Origin: Sipunculus nudus
Taxonomy: Eukaryota; Annelida; Sipuncula; Golfingiida; Sipunculidae
Assembly: GCA_026874595.1 (NCBI GenBank)
Contig: CM049314.1
Coordinates: forward strand, 2,505,318 to 2,569,317
Length of the DNA: 64,000 bases
Reading direction: 5' to 3'
How positions within the stretch are numbered: the first letter of the stretch is position 1; every line of letters starts with the position of its first letter. Positions 1 through 11,792 of this stretch are shown here, piece after piece. Under the pieces are notes generated by a model. It saw only the letters and a list, made by a program, of their open reading frames with translations, was not told the origin of the DNA and did no database searches. The position numbers were made by a program, and so were the translations under genes.

Positions 1-1240
1 CTTTGTAGTTGAGAAGCTGATGGAGAGACATTGCTGTAAAGAAGCTGACGAAGAAACTGTGCTGTTAAGAAGCTGACGGAGAGACTGTGCTGTTGTGAAG
101 CTGACGGAGAGACTGTGCTGTTGAGAAGTTGACAGAGAGACTTTGTGGTGGATAAGCTGATGGAGAGACATTGCTGTAAAGAAGCTGACGAAGAAACTGT
201 GCTGTTGAGAAGCTGACGGAGAGACTGTGCTGTTGAGAAGTTGACGGAGAGACTTTGTAGTTGAGAAGCTGATGGAGAGACAATGGTGTAAAGAAGCTGA
301 CGAAGAGACTGTGCTGTTGAGAAGCTGACGGAGAGACTTTGTAGTTGAGAAACTGATGGAGAGGCATTGCTGTAGAGAAGCTGACGAAGAGACTGTGCTG
401 TTGAGAAGCTGACGGAGAGACATTGTAGTTGAGAAACTGATGGAGAGACTGTGCTGTTGAGAAGTTGACGGAGAGACTTTGTAGTTGAGAAACTGATGGA
501 GAGACATTGCTGTAGAGAAGCTGACGAAGAGACTGTGCTGTTGAGAAGCTGACGGAGAGACATTGTAGTTGAGAAGCTGATTGAGAGACATTGCTGTACA
601 GAAGCTGACAAAGAGACTGTGCTGTTGAGAAGCTGACGGAGAAACTGTGCTCTTGAGAAGCTGACGGAGAAACTGTGCTGTTGAGAAGCTGACGGAGAGA
701 CTGTGCTGTTTAAAAGTTGACGGAGAGACTGTGTAGTTGAGAAGCTGACGGAGAGACTGTGCTGTTGAGAAGCTGACGGAACGACTATGCTGTTGAGAAG
801 ATGACGGAGAGACTGTGTAGTTGTAAAGCTGACGGAGAGACTGTGTAGTCGAGAAGCTGATGGAGAGACATTGCTGTAAAGAAGCTGACGAAGAAACTGT
901 GCTGTTAAGAAGCTGACGGAGAGACCTTGTGGTGGAAAAGCTGATGGAGAGACATTGCTGTAGAGAAGCTGACGAAGAGACTGTGCTGTTGAGAAGCTGA
1001 CGGAGAGACTGTGCAGTTAAGAAGTTGACGGAGAGACTTTGTAGTTGAGAAGCTGATGGAGAGACATTGCTGTAAAGAAGCTGACGAAGAAACTGTGCTG
1101 TTGAGAAGCTGACGGAGAGACTTTGTAGTTGAGAAGCTGATGGAGAGACATTGCAGTAGAGAAGCTGACGAAGAGACTGTGCTGTTGAGAAGCTGACGGA
1201 GAGACTGTGCTGTTGAGAAGTTGTCGGAGAGACTTTGTAG
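1..1240. repeat. 28-bp minisatellite array
   Basis: Tandem array of a 28-bp unit built around GAGAAGCTGACGGAGAGACT followed by GTGCTGTT, about 44 copies, with variant units (CATTGCTGTAAA, CTTTGTAGTT, CTGATGGAG). It runs off the left edge. The minus strand of the consensus has no stop in any frame, and because 28 is not a multiple of 3 a reading frame cycles through all three registers every 84 bp. This yields apparent serine/leucine/glutamine-rich proteins of about 100 residues with a 28-residue period. I treat these as by-products of the repeat, not genes. Confidence 0.93.
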
Positions 1241-1250
1241 GCTTGTAGTG

Positions 1251-1309
1251 AGCCGGCTCACTCTTCAGGTAAAAATTACTACAGTTTGTACTTGAAGAGT
1301 GAGCCGGCT
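1251..1309. repeat. Perfect-type hairpin at the array edge
   Basis: Inverted repeat with 21-bp arms and one mismatch: left arm AGCCGGCTCACTCTTCAGGTA, described here by its core GCCGGCTCACTCTTC, and right arm core GAAGAGTGAGCCGGC. The loop is 17 bp. It begins about 10 bp after the last minisatellite unit. It could be a miniature-element end, a recombination relic, or a structured terminus; function is unknown. Confidence 0.8.
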
Positions 1310-1611
1310 TGAAAGCTGCTCTCACGAAACAGATCTGTCGAACAAACTGATGAAGTCAAACTAACCGTACATTAGTTATATATATATATCCTGTAACATG
1401 TGTGTGAACAGAGGACACAAATTAATTCAAATTTTTTTAAACTGAATTACAGCTTTGTACATTGTCAATATTTCAGCAAGTACAAAGTGTGAATTCAGTG
1501 TGAGGCTGCAAATGATACCCTTTTTGCGAATTACATAGAATTGGGTACACAATTAGGTATAGAATAAGGTACAGAATTATGTTCAGAATTAGGTTAAAAC
1601 AGTTCTATTCA

Positions 1612-1612
<1 letters not shown>

Positions 1613-1666
<54 letters not shown>
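1613..1666. repeat. TA microsatellite
   Basis: Uninterrupted (TA)27. The flanking 1310-2570 stretch holds no gene I can support, apart from this and the next TA tract. Confidence 0.97.
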
Positions 1667-1669
<3 letters not shown>

Positions 1670-1841
1670 TAAGCTACTGGTTTTCTGCATAAACAACTAC
1701 TAGAGTGCTCTATGGCATTACATCAGAGCTTTATATTTATACAATTATAGAGGAATCAAGTTTCGTCATATATTTATACGACTACGTAGTTTCGTGGAAG
1801 ATGTTGTTGCACTCATCAGTAAGACTGTCTGATTCAAATGG

Positions 1842-1842
<1 letters not shown>

Positions 1843-1892
<50 letters not shown>
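1843..1892. repeat. TA microsatellite
   Basis: Uninterrupted TA tract of about 25 dinucleotides. An open frame running through it encodes alternating Ile-Tyr and is an artefact of the repeat. Confidence 0.97.
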
Positions 1893-1894
<2 letters not shown>

Positions 1895-2575
1895 CCTCAA
1901 CATGCCAGGCATACATGTAAGCTAACTAGATAAATAATAACATTACTGAATTAGTGGCATTTCACACTTTCACTAAACGATATAATTACATAATAAAATA
2001 ATAACCCTATTAACTGTTTGTTTCCGTTAGAGATCATGTGTACACGGACGCAGTAATGGTTAAAGTCACATCAAGCTTGCACAGTCAAAAAGCCCCGCGC
2101 GCGAGGTTTTCCGTCCCGACCTGAGCTACGCTGTAGGTTTCCTGTGAGAGTTAGTATATCATTATCGTATTAGTGTCAGATAAAACAGAAACAAACTACG
2201 CAAAGCTTCCTGGCAATCTTAGAGATGTATATAGTTACTGAGTATAACGAATGCTGAGTGGCATTCCTATCTGGATCATAAATCACTTTTTGGTATATCG
2301 AATTAATCTACTTTTTTTAAACAGGGATAAATTCCACCAACCTTCCATCTGTCACTATAAGATAACTGGAATAATATGACCGAACACCAAGCCCGCGACA
2401 CTTAAACAACCTCAAAAACAATACAAATCCACGAACACTGAAAACAAACAACACAAAAATCCAGTAAACACCCGAAAAACCCGCAAACAGAACAAACCCT
2501 CTAACACCAAACTCGGGGTAGCATAGCAAGCCAGCGAATATGAGAGACTCAGAAGCGGACTGAGAAATCCGGCGA

Positions 2576-2605
2576 CCCCCCCCCCCCCCCAAAAAAAAAA
2601 AAAAA
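2576..2605. repeat. C15-A15 homopolymer junction
   Basis: Fifteen C followed directly by fifteen A. Lengths at such sites are often wrong in assemblies. It lies just left of the 17-bp minisatellite. Confidence 0.9.
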
Positions 2606-2670
2606 CGCGAACAAGAGAACCCTAGGGATGAGGAATTCCGGTAAACATGCCAAGCCCAGGAACAGAAATC

Positions 2671-2968
2671 CCGCAATCACGACAAACCCGTCAGCACGAC
2701 AAACCCGTCAGCACGACAAACCTGTCAAGACGAAAAAACCTGTCAACACGACAATCCCGTCAACACGACAAATCCGCTAACACGACAAACCCGCCGACAC
2801 GACAAATCCGTCAACACGAAAAAACCTGTCAACACGACAAACCTGTCAACACGACAAATCCGCCAACACGACAAATCTGTCAACACGACAAACCCGTCAA
2901 CACGACAAACCCGTCAACACGACAAACCCACTAACACGACAAACCTGTCAACACGACAATCCCTCCAA
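2671..2968. repeat. 17-bp minisatellite array
   Basis: About 17 copies of a 17-bp unit, consensus CGACAAACCCGTCAACA, with two 18-bp variants containing a run of A. The plus strand of the consensus is stop-free in every frame, so the array gives an apparent Thr/Gln/Arg/His/Asp-rich protein of 95 residues; the minus strand is closed by TGA. I read it as non-coding. Confidence 0.92.
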
Positions 2969-3327
2969 CCAATACTACTCCACGGAAAAGACCCGGCCAC
3001 CAACTCACGAACACGCTACCATCCCCGTAACATGACCATCTTAATTACATCTTAATATATATGTAAGATTACTATGTATATACTTAACCTTGTATATAAA
3101 TTAAATCAAATGTAATCAATTATAGAATAAAACATAAAAAAAATGCAAATATTTTATTATATCTCATACAATATATCTACACACCATTGAAATAATCTGA
3201 CCGTGTAACATTCACAAAAGAAGATGCAATACAGTTTCTTTTTCAACATAACAATAGGAACACCTTTAAGAATTAGTTATTCTCCATATGTATAATTTCT
3301 CATTTGTGGATAAAATATCGATTTTTG

Positions 3328-3355
3328 TATATATATATATATATATATATATATA
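3328..3355. repeat. TA microsatellite
   Basis: (TA)14 next to the 3' side of the decayed LINE that follows. The region 2969-3327 has nothing else I can support. Confidence 0.95.
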
Positions 3356-3497
3356 CTGTAAGGCATCCTTCCAGTTCAGGTTTGGCATATTTGCTTGTTG
3401 TAGTCTTATTTAATTGGTAGGTTCTTTGAACTTGGAACATTTTCAAAACCAATCGTCTCTATATTCATATTGCTGGTCCCTATAGGTATCTCCTTTT

Positions 3498-3499
<2 letters not shown>

Positions 3500-3547
<48 letters not shown>
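3500..3547. repeat. TA microsatellite inside the LINE
   Basis: (TA)24 embedded in the 3' part of the decayed LINE. It is read as Tyr-Ile repeats in the 3406-3780 minus-strand open frame. Confidence 0.95.
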
Positions 3548-3549
<2 letters not shown>

Positions 3550-4522
3550 TGATACTTGTATCAACTTTTTCCAATCATAATGGATCGTCTCCTGCAGGCC
3601 ACTTAACAGAATAAAACATAAATAGCACTTTTTACAACTTGGATCTATTATTTGTGAGATTGGCTTTTTAGAAGCATCCTTTTGAAGTATATGATAGACA
3701 CAATCTATTTCTAAAGTATGGAGATATTTGTAGGATACAGATTTGCCTCCCATTAGAAAATATTGTTGACGAAATACCATTTGCTTGGTGTTTGGCTCTT
3801 CTAAACATAATAGCTCTATGTGTTTAACATTGATAATAGAAATTTTGCAGTTTTATAGACACGCAGTCTATGTTTGAGTTAGGTGCAATACAGAAAAGTC
3901 CACTGTAGTGCCGTTGATAAAAATTGTGTTACTGTACATTTTGCATACGCTATTTTTTATCCTTATTATCCACATTATCCTCTGACTTTCTATAATTGTT
4001 TCTGGCAAACAATACCACCTTCCCCTCCACGTATCAATACTTCATATTTTATTTTGGCTTCCTGCCGTTCCAAATTAAATCAGTCATACAACTCTTTATT
4101 TTCTTTAAAAAACCTTTTGGTTGATCTAGTATATTTAACACATAAATCAACTTTGAAATACCTAACGTTATCAATATCATGTTCTAGCCATTTATTGTGA
4201 GAGCTCTTCGTCTCCATGTATTTAGAAAAATATGTAACCTATCATACTTGTGTTCAAAATTAAGATCATGGGTAAGTGTTTTACTGTAGATGTAACATAT
4301 TCCCAAAATCTTTATAGCTGTTTTTGTGTAGACTGACCCATTTGATATCTTGGCTTAGGACTCTGTTTTTTTTACCAAGCCATGCCCCTTCACATTTTTT
4401 TGTAATTTATCTCCAGAGACGAGACTTGCAAATCTTTCCAAAACTAATCTGACTTCTTTTATTGAGCTTTTGTCCTTAAGAAAAATGTTGTTTCGTCTGC
4501 GTACATGAATTATTTTAATTCT

Positions 4523-5333
4523 TTACCATAAAAAATACTTTTGACACTGCCTGACTAACGAACCATTATTACCAAGATTTCTATAAAAAAGGTAGGATGG
4601 ATCTCTTTGACGTGAGCCCCTCTCTCCTGTATAACCTGTAGTGTAGCCGTTGATTATGACACAGCTCTCTAAATAGGTATGCATTATACGAATCCACTTT
4701 CTCGAATGTTTCACCATAACCAAACTTGTTAAACACAGCAAATAGAAAGACATAATCGACGTAATCATACACTGCAGCGAAATCAGTTGCGAATAAAATA
4801 GCCAATAAGTGACAATATTCCATTAGATCATTTATTAACCGGTTTGTATATGAAATTCTTCTTCCTTTAAGAAATGCAGTTTGGTCATTATCAATAATCT
4901 TTGGCAAACAAATTTTAATTCGCTCAGCAAGCACTTTACTAAGAATTTTAACGTCCACAGTTATCAAACTAATTAGTCTTCAAGAAGAGAGTAGCCTGTT
5001 ATCTTTACCTGCTTTTCAATGATGTAACGACAGCCTGGCGTTGGCTTGAAGTAAGGGAACCTTCCTGGTAACATTTGTTTACAGATCAAATCATCTCCTG
5101 TATAACCAAAGAAAGTCTTTTGTTAAGCCATCATTTCAGTTACTTTTGTTGTTTTTCATCTTATGTGATACGTTCAGAATTTCTTTTTTTGTAATTTCTC
5201 TTTCGCATTCACCGGCTTCATAATCAGATAAAACTGGAATATCGAACGTGTCAAATAGACTATGACAGTGTCTCTCACATATATTTAATGTTCGAGAATA
5301 CATCTCAGTATAAACATCTTTAATTTCCTTCAT
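4523..5333 (-). pseudogene. LINE reverse transcriptase remnant
   Basis: Reading right to left: an upstream linker ending in ITKKEILNVSHKMKNNKSN (5136-5333), then VKILSKVLAERIKICLPKII, DQTAFLKGR and a DFAAVYD box (4581-4967), then CVIINGYTTG and ERGSRQRDPSYLF in the next frame (4523-4768). These match reverse-transcriptase motifs of L1-type LINEs in order. The frame changes between the second and third blocks. The expected catalytic FADD box is not visible in an open frame, so the enzyme is inactive. Confidence 0.82.
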
Positions 5334-5842
5334 AATACCTCGTGGGTTTATAACTTCCTTTTCATCGTAACTTCGTACGAGTAAATTTTATTTTATTTCT
5401 TTTTTTTCCATATTTGAAAATTATTTTGTATTTCTCTCTCCCTGTTCATACCACTGAACCCTTAATTGTTCTTATAATTAATCCACCCGTGAGTTTTTCA
5501 TGTCCCCCTCCAAATCTTTACTACATTTGTCATACATTGATAACGAGGCGGTATTTTTCTCTGATAAAACTCTTTCCGCTATTTCCATCTTCTTTTCCAA
5601 TATGTTTATAGTCTTTCTTTCTTCCTTTTGTTTTTGTTTACATTATTTAATTGTAGTATCTAATCTAATTTTATATTTTAAATATTCCGACCAGCGTAGA
5701 TCATCCATATTTCCTTTTTTAAATCTCCACCTATAGTCCATACTCTCTGATATAAGATTTTTATAAATGATATCGTTGACTAAAGAGGTATTGAACTTCC
5801 ACAAAGATGGACCACATTTATTTTTTTAATTGATTCTACAGT

Positions 5843-6594
5843 TCATATAACTACCGAGTGATCAGTAGAAATAGCTGGCAATATACTGACATGCCATATT
5901 TGTACATTTAAACAACTGGTCACTAATATTCTGTCTTGTCTTCGCTGTATACATAAACTACTTGATCTCAATGTGTATTGTGTTTTAACCGGATTGCGTA
6001 ACCTCCATATATATGTCAAATCATATTCCATCTTTATATTTTTTATCACTTTTATCGTTTTTTACTTTGGCCTACAATTTCCTCCTTTAGCGTCGATCTC
6101 TGAAAAGCAACAAAATTTCTCCTCCCAAAATGATTTTGGTTTCAGAACTCAGGTACAGAGTAACGATAATTTATCTCACAAAAGAATGTTTCTTGTTCTG
6201 CCTCGGAATTTAGGGCATATGTGTTAATGATAAGGAAGTTAGACCCGTTTAATGAAGCTTTCAAATGATAAATCGGCCACTTGAATCAAGTCGAGAATCA
6301 AGTTCCTCAATTTCTGTTTTTTTCCCCTACCAGAATCGTCACTACCCTGGAGAGGTTTGTGCCACTCGAAAAATAACTTGAGCCGCTCTAATCCCATCTC
6401 CATTTTTGTATTTACTCTGTTGTTCTATGCGTCTCTTGTAAAAGGATTAAACCATTTTCGCCGATTTTATTTGATGCCCAACTGAGTAATTTTTTTCTTT
6501 TTTCCCCTTTTTTCTCAGTCTTATAACATTTAATGTTATAATAATAACTTTGTCTTTCAAAGTATAAACTTTTTAGAAAAAGAATATTACTCAA
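5843..6594 (-). pseudogene. LINE endonuclease (EEP) domain remnant
   Basis: The right end carries ILLQETH (6412-6594 block), the metal-binding Glu motif near the start of exonuclease-endonuclease-phosphatase domains. The left end carries TYIWRLRNP, RRQDRILVTS and ISTDHSVV (5843-6049 block), which match the C-terminal part of LINE endonucleases with the conserved Ser-Asp-His. The middle is interrupted by stops. In live elements this domain nicks target DNA to prime reverse transcription. Here it is only a fossil that identifies the element. Confidence 0.75.
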
Positions 6595-7362
6595 TTCTGT
6601 ACGCCCGTATACAAATGGTATCTTCTGCCGTCACTATGTTTACGAATCGTAGGTAACTTAGTTGCAAATAGGTATAAAACCTTCATTTGACGCGTTAATA
6701 TTTTTATCTGTGCTCTTTTTGTTTGATTTTTCATCACAAATTTTAATTCATAAAATTGGTCTTTGAATATTATCTGTCTTACCAAATATAGTATATGTGG
6801 TATTTTTTTTCAGGAAAAACCTAAAAATACAGATGATAAAATATATAAATAATAAAAAAATATTATTTGGCGCGTTTCGACTAGTATCAAGGTGCATTAT
6901 CTTTGCAAGGGGACAGGACAATGACACTATTGTCGAAACAGTCGACTGGAAAAAAACATACAACCAATCTGCATACTGCTCATTAGGATTCTTCAAGGAT
7001 TAATCATATTAAGTAACGAACCGTAAGACTGGCTCAAACGTTTAACTATGTGCGTCTGATAAATTGACTTCACACATAAAGAAGCCGTTCGCTTGCATCA
7101 TATATGATACTATATATATACATACTTTTATACGCTTATATATGTAGGTAGTCATATATTAACATACCTTCACCTGCACACTGATACAGCTGCAGTAGGT
7201 GATACGTAGAAATATATATATCAATTAAGGATAGATTAAGTATACATAATATATACAATTTATGTTATTTCCTTTTATATTTATGACCAATTTACATAGT
7301 AATAAGTTTTATTGAAGCCTTAAGCAAATTTATCCCTTATCGTTCTTATGAATGTGTGTGTC

Positions 7363-7369
7363 CGTGTGT

Positions 7370-7400
<31 letters not shown>
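7363..7400. repeat. GT repeat followed by G17
   Basis: A (GT)n tract with one interruption runs directly into about 17 G. The stretch 6601-7360 around it holds no gene I can support. Confidence 0.93.
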
Positions 7401-7641
7401 TTATATCCCCCCTTTTAAGTAAGGTTCAATGTAATCATCCCCCTGCTATTCAGAAAATTATATTTCTATATTGAAAATATACATTAATGATCAGAATTAC
7501 AAACTTTGGTTCAATTTCTGAGTTTTTTCTCTGTGATATTATATATCTAAACCCGGTTTAAAAGTAATCTATATACCGGAATAATATTATCTTTAATAAA
7601 ATCTTATACATAATTGTAATTCATATAACAGACAATAAAAG

Positions 7642-7668
7642 ATCTCTCTCTCCCTCTGTCTCTCTCTC

Positions 7669-7723
<55 letters not shown>
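7642..7723. repeat. CT-rich tract plus TA microsatellite
   Basis: Imperfect CT/CCCT tract (7642-7670) followed by about 25 TA dinucleotides (7674-7722). Confidence 0.93.
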
Positions 7724-7727
<4 letters not shown>

Positions 7728-7784
7728 TTATATGCCTATAAAAACAGTTGTCCTAATTTTGATGACCCATCCACTCCGAGTCAC

Positions 7785-8745
7785 CTCCACGGTGAGGAAA
7801 GTTTTTTGAAGATATGATGATTAAGAAATCAAATTTGAGCATTTTCGGGCACTTCTGTTTGTCCTGTTGAGGGTGTGGGAGGGGCTGTCCCCCTCATACG
7901 GTGGATGAGGATTCTTTTTAAAGATATGATGATTAAAAAATTACATTTGAGCATTTTCGGGCACTAAAACCAGACATTTTTGTTTCTGATAAATTGGATA
8001 CAAAGCAGAAGTTTAAGAATGGTTGAGAGACATAGGCTTAGATATACACATGAGCAATTTCACAAAAACCTTTATAATTATGTACACCAATAACGACACC
8101 CTTCTAGATATTTTAATACTACTCTTTAAACATTTCGTATACACATGTAAGTGTAAAGAAAAAATTCCTACGTTCTGTATGTATACAAACTACGTATTAC
8201 AGATATATAAAATAGAAGAAAATATAGCGAGAGCAAAAGGTAAAATAGTAATACATGACCAGAAATGGAAACAATTTAAAATAAACATTTTAAAGAAAAC
8301 CATTGCTGAAATAATACCTATCTTAAAGCAAAAACTAAAAATATTCACCATGATTATTTCAATATGTTTATAATGTTACCCTGTCTGTATTTGTTTTTTA
8401 TGTACATCCGGTTAGTGTGTATCAACCTTAGTGTTAATGTATACATGTATGCATGTTTTTTGTTTTTATATACATTGTATGATGATGTAAAATCATGTGT
8501 ACTGTTAAAAAAAAAAGTTTTAGAATATAGGCCTAAATCACTTCTGTTTGTCCTATTGAGGGTTTGGGAGGGGGTGTCCCCCTCACACGGGGAGGAAATT
8601 TTTTGAAGATATGATGATTGAGAAATCAAATTTGAGCATTTTTGGGCACTTAAACCTGACATTTGTGTTTTTGATAGATTGGATACAAAGCAAAAGTTTT
8701 AGAATATAGGCCTTAATCACTTCTGTTTGTCTGAAAAGTTCTAAA
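7785..8745. repeat. 180-bp tandem repeat split by a LINE
   Basis: About 2.5 copies of a unit of about 179-181 bp containing CACTTCTGTTTGTCC, a GTGTCCCCCTC box and GAAGATATGATGATT...AATTTGAGCATTTT. Unit starts are at 7850, 8539 and 8718; a partial unit lies before 7850. The 7850-8539 spacing becomes about 181 bp once the inserted LINE (8021-8516) and its duplicated target are removed, matching the 179-bp spacing of the uninterrupted unit. Family unknown. Confidence 0.82.
8021..8516 (+). mobile_element. 5'-truncated LINE 3' end with poly(A) and TSD
   Basis: The open frame 8023-8373 encodes a 116-residue stretch with ILLFKHFVYTCKCKEKIPTF and a later KWKQFKI, characteristic of the C-terminal end of L1/Tx1-like ORF2 proteins. 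It is followed by about 130 bp of 3' UTR and an A10 tail. Flanks duplicate the target: GTTTAAGAAT at 8011-8020 and GTTTTAGAAT at 8517-8526, one mismatch. These are the hallmarks of target-primed reverse transcription with 5' truncation. The orientation is opposite to the decayed LINE at 3.4-6.6 kb. Confidence 0.85.
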
Positions 8746-9067
8746 GGTTAACCATTTGTCACCTTGTAATACCTAGCGACTTGCTGGTATATGAATGGTC
8801 CTGACACGATGTACTGGACTTTATCTTCCAGCGCTGCCAGTACAAGCAGTAGCTTCAAGTGGACACAGTATCGGAGATATAAGACTTTATTCCTTAGCAT
8901 TTACTCATGTGACAAGTTAATATTTCTGGTACTGTTTGTTCCCTGTGTGTTAAATGCAGTACTGATTATCCTGAATTCTTGATGCATGTAATATTTCACT
9001 GTCAAGAAGTTAATAAGGACAAGGTAAACATAGGTATTTTCCAGAAAACCTTGATACAATTTGCAAT

Positions 9068-9142
9068 TTTCATGTGCCCGAAAAAATTCAAGGGGGGGGG
9101 GGGGGCTATCGCCCCCTCTGTCCACCCTTGGATCCGCCACTG
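9068..9142 (-). mobile_element. hAT-like miniature element, end fragment
   Basis: Ends at 9142 with CCTTGGATCCGCCACTG, the reverse complement of a CAGTGGCGGATCCAAG terminus, preceded by a G-run and a C-rich block. It shares the terminus family with the copies at 34.8, 60.5 and 61.7 kb. The other end is missing or too diverged. Confidence 0.5.
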
Positions 9143-9810
9143 AGATTAATTGGCGGGCGCCACTGAAATTTGGATCGAACTGGAACAACTTTTGAATGGT
9201 TTTCAGAGAGTAACGTTTTAGTTTTATAACTCATCGATAGATGTCATCACCGCTCCGTAAGTGGCCTGATGCCGCATAATACATGTGGAGGCGCAGAGGG
9301 GTCGATTGCACAGCGCTGTTCACCTGCTGTTACGGTAGTACGCTGTGTATGCTGCATAGGCGAGGTACTCTGCACAGTATTGGCCACTGAATACTCACAA
9401 CATTTAATTATAATATAGAGCTTCGCGTGAACTCCATTTGGGTACGTATCGCTGCTGCATTTTACACGGACGTGATCTATTGTGTGTTGGCTTATGGGTA
9501 ATGTCAAAGGTCAAATCATCTGCAGTGTAAACAAACAATATGAGCGCGCTCGTGGGCCACTTGCAAGCCTCAAATGTTTGAGATAAGCAAGATCTTTGAT
9601 GCGGTAATCATTGTATAGTTATGAAGTGTTGGTTAATCTGTTACCATTACTAAATATTACATTCTGGATATCAAGTTTATAACGTTTAATCTTTATTCAT
9701 TTATAGTTAGGCTATTTTATGACTAATCTTTGCTTCTCCAGAGGTCATTTATCCAAACATGGTTATATATAAGTCATTTTTCATATTTTCGGCTTTCTTT
9801 CCACAATAGT

Positions 9811-9863
9811 TACACACACACACACATAGACACACACGCACACAAACACACACACACACACAT
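9811..9863. repeat. CA microsatellite
   Basis: Interrupted (CA)n tract. In reverse it gives a Val-Cys repeat protein that is not a gene. Confidence 0.93.
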
Positions 9864-11220
9864 ATACTAGCGGTTCAAACTTTAAAAGAAATGGAAATGC
9901 CAACCCATTTAAAAGGACATGTATTTTGCCATTTCTGTACGTTACAGTAATGTTGAGTTCAATATACAGTATGAGCGGGAATGAGGTATACATGTATGGA
10001 TTCACACATCTTTGGTTGTACGGGTTTGTTTGTCTGAAACAGTTTGAAAACTCTACTTGACTCATTATTGGTCAAATGTTAGGGAGCAATATATTAAACT
10101 TTGTAATTAATCTTGATAATTTTGCTCTTCATTAAAATGCTTTGATACCATTTTGACATACGGCTTTGTCTTTCTTTGGGCCCAAAACTCAGCGATTCAT
10201 AAGTATTGGGGGTGGCTTTGTTCTAGAGGTAACATGTGAACCTAGTTGTTGAACTGTGACATTGAAAATTTAGAAATACAGGATATTTTATAAGGATCAT
10301 TGTGGGGGTATGTAGATCCGAACGACACATATAGTACCGTAAACTGTTGTCGCGGGGTATAGTAAAAATTCATGACACAAGAAAGCAGTCAGAGATCGCA
10401 TATATGCCTCCGTTAACATTCACGATTACTAAATCTCAAATGCAGGAAGTATACGATTTCCAACCAAGAATAAGTGTGTTACGGTTTATACGTTTGATGG
10501 TTGCATCACTGGTTAGCTCTGACAGCCATAACAAAGGCGGTTTTTAATAAGCTGACACATTTAAACATAGCGATTTACACTTATAAAAGAATGAGTAAAA
10601 GACAGCGGTCTCTACTGCCTAATCTCGCATTTAGAAAAAAACATACTATAATAAAAAAACAGACCTTTGTTACCCAAATTACCTCCAAACTTCATTTAAT
10701 TGTTTATTAACACTGCACATTAATGGGCAATAGAGGTAAAGAATATTATGTTTTCTCTTGGTTCGGGTTTTCTTGGATTTTGCAAGATGTTGAAGATGAA
10801 AATCTATTTCTATTTACTTTTAAACAAAGGTTACATTATGTTTGATTACAGGCTTGATGTTGTTACAATAGTAAAGGTAGATTAAAAACTTATACCACAT
10901 TTAAATCAGTGTTATGTGATGAATAAACAACACTGATTAAGAGTGAAAGACAGAGAAATAGTCTTGCCAGATTTAGAACTTCTGCTCACCAGTTAGAGGT
11001 AGAAATAGTGCGCCATACTAGTAATCGCACACCCTGGTAACAAAGATATTGAACATTCTGTTTAAGACTTGGAAGACGAAAAATTACTTTCTGTTAATTT
11101 GTCCCTTATATGATGAGCTTAGAAAAGAACTTATTCGAAGATTTGTCTATAATCGACTATATTCAACCATGTTGCAGTATTTATATACTATGCTTTTAAT
11201 AAAAGAAATCACTATTTAGA

Positions 11221-11223
<3 letters not shown>
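9864..11223. other. Intergenic, no gene recognised
   Basis: AT-rich sequence with short open frames only (up to about 70 codons) and no domain, RNA gene or clear repeat that I can support. Confidence 0.5.

Positions 11224-11266
<43 letters not shown>
11224..11266. repeat. TA microsatellite
   Basis: (TA)21. Confidence 0.95.
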
Positions 11267-11268
<2 letters not shown>

Positions 11269-11370
11269 AAATATATTTTAAAATTTTCTTTCTTCTTTGC
11301 TCAGATTATACCGGTAATACATTAACCTGAAATATTTCCAGTAAAGTAAGTATATTTTATTTCATAGCTT

Positions 11371-11782
11371 ACTGTTGTTGGCTTAATCTTCACGAGTTTC
11401 AAATTCGCGATTAGGACGATTTTCGCGAAAATAAAACCTTCGGGAGTTAGACTCCCAAACAACACAGTTGAACATTAATTCAAACCGTAGTCTCATTGAC
11501 AACTCATATTCATTATCATGTCTGTAGCGTCACGTTTTTGTTATCCATAGGTCAAAGGCTGATATTAATAACATGATATACTTTAACATTATCTGTCTAC
11601 AATGAACAAGAACATTCATGTCTTCAAAGTTCGCTTCGTACTCAAAAATAGTAAAGATTGTAGGAGCATATGTTATGTGTGGTTTATTGTACGGTGAGAT
11701 CGCGAAAATCGAACCCTCGCGAAACACAGGGGAAGTGGAAATCGCGAAATTTTAACCTCGCGAATATGAAGCCAAAAACAGT
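11371..11782. mobile_element. Inverted-repeat miniature element
   Basis: The left end starts ACTGTTGTTGGCTTAATCTT and the right end, reversed, reads ACTGTTTTTGGCTTCATATT. Both arms continue into CGCGAAAAT-rich sequence (ATTCGCGATT, TTTTCGCGAAAAT, ATCGCGAAAATCGAACC). The arms pair over roughly 80-90 bp with many mismatches, so this is an old non-autonomous DNA element of about 412 bp. No convincing target-site duplication was found, and the superfamily is undetermined. Confidence 0.6.
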
Positions 11783-11792
11783 TTATAATTAG

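Larger units (their letters stand above)
3400..6600 (-). mobile_element. Decayed L1/Tx1-like LINE, minus strand
   Basis: Broken non-LTR retrotransposon ORF2 read right to left: apurinic endonuclease (about 6594-5843), linker (about 5333-5136), reverse transcriptase (about 4967-4523), and a C-terminal region with WNGRKPKIKYEVLIRGGEGG-like sequence near 4080-3990 and further ORF2-like sequence to about 3400. Order and orientation fit one element. Stops and frame changes separate every block, so it is dead. No poly(A) tail or target-site duplication was identified, and the boundaries are approximate. The right end may be 5' truncated, since no ORF1 is visible beyond 6600. A TA tract has expanded inside it at 3500-3547. 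Confidence 0.8.

Noticed and set aside
8364-8662. Overlapping open frames on both strands after the LINE fragment
   Set aside because: They span the LINE 3' UTR, poly(A) and tandem repeat, and show no domain.
9247-9507. 86-codon minus-strand frame
   Set aside because: No domain, no neighbour support, and no similar copy in the window.
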